A DNA stretch of 5,675 nucleotides. Source: Anaerolineaceae bacterium. Lineage in GTDB: Bacteria; Chloroflexota; Anaerolineae; Anaerolineales; Anaerolineaceae. Numbering within the stretch: position 1 is the stretch's first letter; every line of letters starts with the position of its first letter. The translations under genes and the position numbers were made by a program. The notes under the pieces were generated by a model, which worked only from the letters and a program-made list of their open reading frames with translations, was not told the DNA's origin and ran no database searches. Below, piece after piece: positions 1-4,752 of this stretch. The stretch is taken from positions 1 through 5,675 of the forward strand of contig DLXG01000294.1 in NCBI GenBank assembly GCA_003448875.1, in the 5' to 3' direction.

Positions 1-412
1 CGCCTTTTTTTTGCATCAGCGGTACAGCGCGCTGGGTAGAAAATAAAAAGGCGCGGGCGTTGACGTTCATTGTGTGATCCCAGCCGGTTTCTTTTTGCTG
101 GAGGGCCGGGCGGTTAAAGCCTGAGGCAGCGTTACTGATCAAAATATCCAGTCCGTCAAACTGCTGCTCGATAAAATCGAACAGACGCTGGATATCTTCA
201 ATTTTCCCAACATTGGCCCGGAAGATTTCCGCCCGGCGGCCCATCTGGCGGATTAAGTCTGCAACCTCTTCAGCGGGGGCCTGGTTGCGTACAAAGTTAA
301 TGATCACATCTGCGCCGCGCTCGGCAAGTAAAAGGGCAATGGCCCGGCCAATTCCGCGTCCGCCGCCGGTAATGAGGGCTGTTTTGCCTTGAAAAGGGAG
401 GGTACTGGTCAT
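1..412 (-). CDS. fabL: FabL-like enoyl-ACP reductase (SDR family), C-terminus cut by window edge
   Basis: Translating the minus strand from the ATG at 412 gives 137 codons without a stop, so this is the N-terminal half of a roughly 250-residue short-chain dehydrogenase/reductase. The Rossmann NAD(P)-binding motif TGGGRGIGR lies at residues 15-23. The segment SNAASGFNRPAL at 93-104, followed by WDHTMNVNARAFLF at 111-124 and a QRAVPLM stretch, resembles what I recall of Bacillus subtilis FabL (NAASG..RP, W.WTMNIN.KALLF), rather than the NNAG of FabG. FabL reduces the enoyl-ACP double bond in the last step of each fatty-acid elongation cycle, in the cytoplasm. The catalytic Tyr-(6 residues)-Lys lies beyond the window edge, so the enoyl versus ketoacyl assignment rests on the NAASG region alone. 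The ATG overlaps the DUF309 stop codon (ATGA), and a good Shine-Dalgarno lies inside the end of DUF309, implying co-transcription and coupled translation. Another SDR reductase remains possible; SDR membership itself is certain. Confidence 0.83.
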   Translation of the reverse strand, partial: MTSTLPFQGKTALITGGGRGIGRAIALLLAERGADVIINFVRNQAPAEEVADLIRQMGRRAEIFRANVGKIEDIQRLFDFIEQQFDGLDILISNAASGFNRPALQQKETGWDHTMNVNARAFLFSTQRAVPLMQKKG

Positions 413-852
413 TCAATATCACCTTCAAATAAGATAGGTTTGAGCAAATTCTTTTCAAACCGGTGCAGGTTTTCCATGCCTAGTTCAATGACTCTTTCTT
501 CGGCTTTTCTAGCGTCGGATTTCAATTGAGCGAGATTTACCCCCCGGCAGACCGCTGGATAAGCCGCCAGCCATTTCTTGGCCCGAGAAAACATTTTTAG
601 CGCGCCCCGAAAATTCCCGTGGAGGATGTGATAGTAAGCAACCCCAATTTGCAATACTCCACGGTAAAACTCGCGAATTGGGCCCGGCTCTTCCCGCCAG
701 GCCAGTTCTAAAGCCTCGTGGGCTTCAAAGTACTCACCCCGGTTGAATAATTGAATACCTGCTCTGGCTTGGGGATGCAAAGGCCCTTGAGCGGATTTTT
801 TAATTTCATCCAAGGAATATCGCTCTTCTGGGTAAACCGGTTCATGAGGCAT
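409..852 (-). CDS. DUF309 domain-containing protein
   Basis: This is a 147-residue soluble protein with no signal peptide or membrane segment. Residues 31-95 carry the pattern of the DUF309 family: a GIQLFNRGEYFEAHEALELAW helix pair at 32-52 with the conserved F-EAHE-LE--W core, then an Arg at 60, RGVLQIGVAYYH at 64-75 and a GN..GAL..F..A helix at 79-91. The family is all-helical, small and widespread, with no established biochemical function that I can name. The N-terminal 25 residues and the Glu/Lys-rich tail from 105 look family-variable. The start is an ATG with a weak GGCGGT ribosome site five bases upstream and a 5' leader of about 30 bases from the candidate promoter. The gene is first in a two-gene minus-strand unit, and its TGA overlaps the ATG of the FabL-like reductase. 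That coupling suggests stoichiometric expression but does not prove a shared function. Confidence 0.88.
   Translation of the reverse strand: MPHEPVYPEERYSLDEIKKSAQGPLHPQARAGIQLFNRGEYFEAHEALELAWREEPGPIREFYRGVLQIGVAYYHILHGNFRGALKMFSRAKKWLAAYPAVCRGVNLAQLKSDARKAEERVIELGMENLHRFEKNLLKPILFEGDIE
418..426 (-). promoter_or_regulatory. Ribosome binding site for the FabL-like gene, inside the DUF309 coding end
   Basis: On the minus strand GAAGGTGAT lies just before the ATG at 412, with nine bases between AAGG and the ATG. It matches the anti-Shine-Dalgarno complement well and fixes this start. It is embedded in the last codons of the DUF309 gene, so ribosomes finishing DUF309 arrive at the start site directly. 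Confidence 0.7.
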
Positions 853-871
853 ATACTACCGCCAAGAGACT

Positions 872-912
872 TGAATGATTGCTTTGGGATTATAGCACAG
901 GTGAATCATTCA
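872..912. repeat. 9-bp inverted repeat bracketing the DUF309 -10 box (candidate operator)
   Basis: TGAATGATT at 872-880 is exactly reverse-complemented by AATCATTCA at 904-912, with 23 bases between. The right arm is part of an 11-bp odd-centred palindrome, TGAATCATTCA (902-912). The left arm starts the same way (TGAATGATTGC, 872-882) but loses its last two symmetric bases. The two TGAAT starts are 30 bp apart, near three helical turns. They enclose the minus-strand TATAAT (889-894), and the right arm also lies just upstream of the plus-strand -35 candidate. Binding by a dimeric repressor is an inference from geometry alone. Confidence 0.4.
889..897 (-). promoter_or_regulatory. Extended -10 promoter for DUF309-fabL
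   Basis: The minus strand reads TGCTATAAT here: a perfect -10 hexamer preceded by a TGn extension. No good -35 is present at 16-18 bases upstream (AT-rich sequence such as GAAAAT), which is tolerable for extended -10 promoters. Transcription would begin near 882, giving a leader of about 30 bases before the DUF309 ATG at 852. Confidence 0.55.
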
Positions 913-917
913 TTTTC

Positions 918-947
918 TTTTCATTCTCCGATGAGTTGTGATAGGAT
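918..947 (+). promoter_or_regulatory. Candidate promoter for the aminotransferase-trxB unit
   Basis: TTTTCA at 918-923 (four of six -35 bases) is followed after 18 bases by TAGGAT at 942-947, which is preceded by TGA at 939-941 and so has an extended -10. Transcription would start near 954, about 33 bases before the aminotransferase ATG. The match is moderate, and it is the best candidate I found by eye on this strand of the gap. Confidence 0.4.
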
Positions 948-986
948 AGACACAGCCGATCAATTCAATATCTCAGGATCAAACAT

Positions 987-2336
987 ATGTCTACCAGTCA
1001 TTCCATTGATTTTCTGCAAGCCTGTTTAGACCATAACTTTTGGACATGGTCCGCTCAAAGCAAGGTTACCCCAATTCCGGTAACCAAAGCCAAAGGGGTG
1101 TATTTTTGGGATGCAAACGGTAAGAGGTATCTGGATCTTAATTCAATGGTGATGTGCGTTAACATCGGTCATGGTGATGAGAGAGTGATCGAGGCAATTG
1201 CCGCGCAGGCACGTCAACTGCCATTTGCCGGCCCCCAAATGGCTACCCAACCGCGTGGCGAATTATGTAAAAAATTAATCGAAATTGTGCCACAGGGATT
1301 GAATAAATTTCTCTTTACGCTTGGCGGAGCAGATGCCAACGAAAATGCCATCAAACTGGCGCGGGGATACACGGGGCGTTTCAAAATTCTAACCCGTTAC
1401 CGTTCCTATCACGGGGCAACCTATGGGGCAATTTCTCTCACTGGCGACCCGCGGCGGACGGCATGGGAGCCGAATACCATGCCGGGGGTGGTGCATTTCC
1501 TTGACCCTTACCGTTACCGCTCAACGTTCCACCGCTTGAACCCGCAGATTTCCGAAGAAGAATTCAGCCGGGATTATCTCAACCATCTGGAAGAAATAAT
1601 CCAATATGAACGACCTGACACAATTGCAGCGATTATGATAGAAACGGTCACCGGTACGAACGGCATCATCATCCCGCCAGCGGGATATTTGCAGGGGGTG
1701 CGCGAGATTTGTGACCGCTATGGAATTGTGATGATTTGCGATGAGGTGATGAGCGGGTTTGGACGGACCGGTAAATGGTTTGCGGTGGATCACTGGAATG
1801 TGACGCCGGATATTATGACAATGGCCAAAGGAATCACTTCTGCCTATGCGCCGTTGGGCGCAGTGGCTATGAAACCTGAAATCGCCTCTGCTTTTGATGA
1901 AAAGGTTTACGAAGGGGGTCTGACTTTCAACGGTCATCCAATATCACTAGCGGCCGCCATCGCCAATATCAAAGTGATGCAGGAAGACCGTTTGGTTGAG
2001 CGGGCTGAACAAATGGGTGAAGTGATGGCAGATATGCTGGCCGAGCTGGCGCAGCGTCATCCGTCGGTAGGTGAGGTGCGTTCGATCGGGTTGTTTGGTG
2101 CGATTGAGCTGGTGAAAAACCAGCAAAATAAAACTCCGATGGCGCCATTTAACCAAAACAGCCCGGAAATGATTGCGTTTCGGAAATATCTGCTGGACAA
2201 CGGCGTATTTCTCTATACTCACTGGCACACGGTGCTTTTAGTGCCACCCCTGATCATCACAGAGGAGCAACTGGCCGAAGGGTTTGAAGTGATAGACCGA
2301 GCGCTGGCGATAACAGACTCCGTCGTGGAAAGATAA
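987..2336 (+). CDS. Class-III PLP-dependent aminotransferase (omega-amino acid/taurine-pyruvate type)
   Basis: This 449-residue protein has the usual length and full architecture of class-III (fold type I) aminotransferases, cytoplasmic enzymes that move an amino group to a 2-oxo acid using pyridoxal phosphate. GVYFWDANGKRYLDLNS at 37-53 is the typical N-terminal motif. GGADANENAIKLAR at 113-126 contains the phosphate-binding turn, and YHGATYGA at 141-148 stacks on the cofactor. CDEVMSGFGRTGKWFA at 251-266 supplies Asp252 for the pyridine nitrogen. MAKGITSAYAPLGAV at 279-293 contains the Schiff-base Lys281, and LTFNGHP at 312-318 supplies Thr313 for the phosphate of the partner subunit. All catalytic residues are present. 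The DPYRYR and YLQGVREICDRYG segments are reminiscent of proteins annotated as taurine-pyruvate or general omega-aminotransferases, but the amino donor cannot be settled by eye. The start has AGGA eight bases upstream. The gene precedes a thioredoxin reductase by 79 bp with no terminator between, so an operon is likely without an obvious metabolic link. Confidence 0.93.
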   Translation: MSTSHSIDFLQACLDHNFWTWSAQSKVTPIPVTKAKGVYFWDANGKRYLDLNSMVMCVNIGHGDERVIEAIAAQARQLPFAGPQMATQPRGELCKKLIEIVPQGLNKFLFTLGGADANENAIKLARGYTGRFKILTRYRSYHGATYGAISLTGDPRRTAWEPNTMPGVVHFLDPYRYRSTFHRLNPQISEEEFSRDYLNHLEEIIQYERPDTIAAIMIETVTGTNGIIIPPAGYLQGVREICDRYGIVMICDEVMSGFGRTGKWFAVDHWNVTPDIMTMAKGITSAYAPLGAVAMKPEIASAFDEKVYEGGLTFNGHPISLAAAIANIKVMQEDRLVERAEQMGEVMADMLAELAQRHPSVGEVRSIGLFGAIELVKNQQNKTPMAPFNQNSPEMIAFRKYLLDNGVFLYTHWHTVLLVPPLIITEEQLAEGFEVIDRALAITDSVVER

Positions 2337-2415
2337 CCAAGTGCGGAAATATGTAACCATTTGAGAAAATTCACATCTAAACACTGGAATTTGAAAACAT
2401 CGAGGAGATTGGACA

Positions 2416-3393
2416 ATGGAGTTTAATCTGTCAGAAGTTGGGTTGGGCAAAAGCCCAAAAAAAGAAAATAAAATTGAAAAAGTGTTGATTTTGGGAGCCG
2501 GCCCTGCCGGGCTTTCGGCTGCTTTATATGCTGCTCGGGCGGAGTTAAGTCCGCTGGTTTTAACCGGTACCGAAATGGGCGGTCAGGCTTCACTGACCCA
2601 TACAATCGAAAATTACCCCGGCTTTCCCGAAGGAATTGGGGGTGCTGAATTGGGCGAATTATTCCGTCAGCAAGCGGAACGTTTTGGCGCGCGTTTTGAA
2701 TACGATTTAGCCACAGCAGTAGACCTCAGCCAACGGCCCTTCAAAGTGCGGACGTACAGCAATGAATATCTGGCAGAAACCTTGATTATCGCAACCGGCG
2801 CAAGCCCCAATCATCTGAATGTACCTAATGAGAGTGAATTAACCGGGCGAGGCGTTTCTTATTGTGCGACGTGTGACGGTTGGTTTTTCAAGGATAAAAA
2901 GGTTGTGGTAGTTGGCGGTGGTGATAGTGCCCTGGAAGAAGGTTTATTCCTCACCCGTTATGCCACGGATGTAACCATTATTCACCGGCGGGATCAGTTG
3001 CGAGCGGGGGCAATTCTGCAAAAACGTGCTCGTGAAAACCCCAAAATTCACTTTATCTGGGATACGGTGGTAAGTGAAATCCTCGGAAATGGTGTAGTGA
3101 CCGGGGTACGTTTGAAAAACGTAAAAACGGGCGAGATGAGGGACTTTGAGACCGATGGCGTGTTTATCTTCATTGGTCATACACCCAACACGCAGATCTT
3201 TCAGGGTCAATTGGAAATGACACCGCAAGGTTATATCGTCACAGATATGCAAATGCGCACGAGTGTGGAAGGTGTATTTGCTGCCGGTGAGGTGATGGAT
3301 CCGCACTACCGTCAGGTGGTTACCTCGGCAGGCATGGGAGCGGCGGCAGCAATTCAGGCCACCCGCTTTCTAGAAGAGCACTCGGGTAACTAA
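2416..3393 (+). CDS. trxB: Thioredoxin-disulfide reductase (TrxB family)
   Basis: This 325-residue flavoprotein passes electrons from NADPH through FAD and a redox disulfide to thioredoxin in the cytoplasm. The FAD Rossmann motif [15 protein letters not shown] is at 27-41, [16 protein letters not shown] at 55-70 is typical of the family, and ATGA is at 126-129. The redox pair is CATC (Cys150, Cys153) followed by DG. The NADPH-domain motif GGGDSALEE is at 167-175, with HRRDQLRA at 190-197, whose arginines normally hold the 2'-phosphate and so favour NADPH over NADH. Two things are unusual. The C-terminal FAD motif reads FAAGEV (288-293), with Glu292 in place of the near-invariant Asp, and the following helix reads SAGMGAAAA instead of the common SAGTGCMAA or AAGDGCMAA. 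A polar, Lys-rich extension of about 20 residues precedes the first strand. Its ATG is well supported by GAGGAG at 2402-2407, eight bases upstream. No thioredoxin gene is in view. The gene is probably co-transcribed with the upstream aminotransferase and ends at a strong hairpin. Confidence 0.93.
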   Translation: MEFNLSEVGLGKSPKKENKIEKVLILGAGPAGLSAALYAARAELSPLVLTGTEMGGQASLTHTIENYPGFPEGIGGAELGELFRQQAERFGARFEYDLATAVDLSQRPFKVRTYSNEYLAETLIIATGASPNHLNVPNESELTGRGVSYCATCDGWFFKDKKVVVVGGGDSALEEGLFLTRYATDVTIIHRRDQLRAGAILQKRARENPKIHFIWDTVVSEILGNGVVTGVRLKNVKTGEMRDFETDGVFIFIGHTPNTQIFQGQLEMTPQGYIVTDMQMRTSVEGVFAAGEVMDPHYRQVVTSAGMGAAAAIQATRFLEEHSGN

Positions 3394-3412
3394 TGGTTTT
3401 AATGATAGAAAG

Positions 3413-3450
3413 AAAACGGGTGGCTTCTCATTGAAGCGCACCCGTTTTTT
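3413..3450. terminator. Bidirectional intrinsic terminator between convergent genes
   Basis: A ten-base stem, AAAACGGGTG (3413-3422) with CACCCGTTTT (3439-3448), continues inward as GCTTC (3423-3427) with GAAGC (3433-3437) across one bulged G (3438) and a TCATT loop. On the plus strand it runs into six T residues (3445-3450) followed by GTTTCT. On the minus strand the same stem is followed by TTTTCTTTCT. It lies 19 bases after the trxB stop and just past the stop of the converging LysM gene, so it can end both transcripts. Confidence 0.9.
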
Positions 3451-3454
3451 GTTT

Positions 3455-4630
3455 CTATGGGGATGGTGTAGATGGGGCACTGCCTGCGCTCCACCATACG
3501 AACGTGCGTGAGGCACTTGGGGCGCCGGCTGTGTCGTAGATGGGTTTACCATCAGAAGAGGTGCCAACCTGGCGAACCGGCACAACAAACCAGCGTAAAA
3601 CATGGGGGGTGTTGTCGGTCGGACGGAACGAGGCCGGCACAATAAATTTAGTATCCGTCACATACTCGGTCAAACGCCGTCCTTTACCTTCAGTAATGTC
3701 CTCGACGCTGACAGCGTAGGCTTCATTTTGGCGAAGAGTGCCAACCGAGGCCCATTGCAGCGTAACCGAATCGTTAGCGGCGGTGAATACGGCCCCATCC
3801 GCAGGTAATAATAAGTTCGGGGCAGCATAAGGGGGTGGATTGGTCGGTGTAGGCGTTGGGCCGGGGGTTGGTAAACGTTCACATAGGGGAATGTTGAGGG
3901 TCATACCCTCGTACACCACATCTGAGGGCAAACCGTTATAGGATTTGATGGCGTCAGCCGAGACGTTGTAGTTGCGGGCGATTCCGCTGAGTGTATCACC
4001 GCTCTGAACCTTGTAGGGGAACATCTGACAAGCGACTTCGGTAGCCTGTTGCGGGCTGAGCGTGTTGGTCGGCTGAGGTGAAGGGGTAGGTGTGGGCTGC
4101 GGGATCAGAAGGATATTACCGGGGACGAGATTGTCGCAGGCTGGAGAAAGTTTGTTGAGCTGGATGATGCTGTTGACCGAAACACCAAAGTTAAATGCAA
4201 TGGTCAAGCAAGTGTCATTGGGTTGAATTCGGTATTCCTGAGGGGGGAGGGGTGTGAACGTTGGCTGCGGAGTTGGCGTTTCTGTGGCTGTGGGAGTTTG
4301 CGTGATGGTAGGTGTAAGGCTGGCAGTTGGACTGGGGGTCAAATTCTGAGCCACATCGGGAGCGGATGCCTGAAACACGGCAAAAACCGTACCTGCTCCG
4401 ATGCCAAGCAGCAAAAGAATTAATCCGATTGCTGCAGGGAGGGATAGGGTTAATTGAGGCATACGCGGGGTTTCAACAATCTCCGCTTTCTTTTTCCCCT
4501 CCGTTGCAGGGGATGCTTTCTCCGAAGTGAATTGGCGACCGCATACCAGACAGCGGGTTGCGTTGATGCTTAATTTTGTCCCACAGGTTGGACAAATTTT
4601 AGTTTTGGAAGTAAGTTCTTCTGGACTCAT
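3455..4630 (-). CDS. Membrane-anchored zinc-ribbon protein with two LysM domains
   Basis: This 391-residue protein has a clear modular layout. Residues 13-30 form a zinc ribbon (CPTCG...CLVCG; Cys13, 16, 27, 30). A charged stretch leads to one hydrophobic segment at about 63-88 (LSLPAAIGLILLLLGIGAG onward) with no cleavage site evident. A Thr-Pro-Ser linker covers 97-130, LysM1 is at 132-177 (EYRIQPNDTCLTIAFNFGV ... PGNILLIP), and a second Pro-Thr linker covers 178-193. LysM2 is at 205-248 (YKVQSGDTLSGIARNYNVS ... EGMTLNIP) and a third linker at 253-268. A C-terminal beta-rich domain at about 270-380 (LLLPADGAVF ... VTLQWASVG) looks Ig/fibronectin-like. LysM domains bind N-acetylglucosamine-containing glycans such as peptidoglycan, so the C-terminal part should be outside the membrane and the zinc ribbon inside. 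Cys141/Cys165 within LysM1 and Cys201/Cys250 around LysM2 could form external disulfides. No hydrolase domain is present, so a scaffold or sensor role is more likely than an autolysin, but the function is unknown. The ATG lacks a recognisable ribosome site; it is chosen because the zinc ribbon begins only 12 residues later. Confidence 0.88.
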   Translation of the reverse strand: MSPEELTSKTKICPTCGTKLSINATRCLVCGRQFTSEKASPATEGKKKAEIVETPRMPQLTLSLPAAIGLILLLLGIGAGTVFAVFQASAPDVAQNLTPSPTASLTPTITQTPTATETPTPQPTFTPLPPQEYRIQPNDTCLTIAFNFGVSVNSIIQLNKLSPACDNLVPGNILLIPQPTPTPSPQPTNTLSPQQATEVACQMFPYKVQSGDTLSGIARNYNVSADAIKSYNGLPSDVVYEGMTLNIPLCERLPTPGPTPTPTNPPPYAAPNLLLPADGAVFTAANDSVTLQWASVGTLRQNEAYAVSVEDITEGKGRRLTEYVTDTKFIVPASFRPTDNTPHVLRWFVVPVRQVGTSSDGKPIYDTAGAPSASRTFVWWSAGSAPSTPSP

Positions 4631-4652
4631 AGGCTTTATTTTAATCTAATTA

Positions 4653-4667
4653 CCGGGAAACCCCCGG
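4653..4667 (-). other. Small GC hairpin in the 5' leader of the LysM gene
   Basis: CCGGG (4653-4657) and CCCGG (4663-4667) form a five-base perfect stem with a five-base loop in an otherwise AT-rich leader. On the minus strand it would sit at the very 5' end of the transcript, because the predicted start is near 4669. Such a 5' stem could protect the mRNA, or it could be chance. Confidence 0.3.
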
Positions 4668-4675
4668 CGCATGAG

Positions 4676-4702
4676 ATTATAACACATTCAAAAATTTGAC
4701 AA
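4676..4702 (-). promoter_or_regulatory. Promoter for the LysM gene
   Basis: The minus strand carries TTGTCA (4702-4697) and a perfect TATAAT (4681-4676) preceded by TGT, an extended -10. The spacer is only 15 bases, shorter than the usual 16-18, which the TG extension may offset. Transcription would begin near 4669, about 39 bases before the ATG at 4630. Confidence 0.55.
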
Positions 4703-4716
4703 GGGTAAACTTCTTT

Positions 4717-4745
4717 TTGCACGGAAATTCTGGTTGTGGTATGCT
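4717..4745 (+). promoter_or_regulatory. Promoter for hemW, positioned for a leaderless transcript
   Basis: TTGCAC (4717-4722) is followed after exactly 17 bases by TATGCT (4740-4745), which is preceded by TGG (4737-4739), an extended -10. The expected start point is 4752-4753, at the ATG of 4753-4755. The earlier in-frame ATG at 4741 lies inside the -10 box and would not be in the transcript. Confidence 0.45.
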
Positions 4746-4752
4746 TCGAAAT

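Noticed and set aside
751..1029. 92-codon plus-strand open frame spanning the DUF309 start and the divergent promoter region
   Set aside because: It overlaps DUF309 antisense and the aminotransferase start, covers both promoters, and its product has no recognisable domain.
1521..1937. 138-codon open frame on the minus strand inside the aminotransferase gene
   Set aside because: It lies wholly antisense to a gene with every class-III motif intact, and its translation (His/Arg-rich, low complexity) resembles no family.
2337..2415. A separate promoter or terminator between the aminotransferase and trxB genes
   Set aside because: TTGAGA at 2361 has no convincing -10 at proper spacing, and I see no hairpin with a T tract, so the two genes are treated as one unit.
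2944..3306. 120-codon minus-strand open frame inside trxB
   Set aside because: It is antisense to the conserved NADPH domain with no ribosome site or recognisable motif, so it is a shadow frame.
4241..4342. Repetitive ACC/CCA-like DNA (also at 4052-4099 and 3827-3874) considered as tandem or CRISPR-like repeats
   Set aside because: The repetition follows from the Thr-Pro codons of the linkers. Units are irregular, and there is no conserved repeat/spacer pattern.
4223..4530. Two overlapping small plus-strand frames opposite the LysM gene N-terminus
   Set aside because: They oppose the zinc ribbon, membrane segment and Thr-Pro linker, whose coding pattern is clear; no ribosome site or family resemblance is seen.
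4696..4701. Perfect TTGACA on the plus strand as the hemW -35 box
   Set aside because: No -10-like hexamer lies 16-18 bases downstream (GCACGG at 4719-4724). The overlapping minus-strand TTGTCA and the downstream TTGCAC/TATGCT pair explain the region better.
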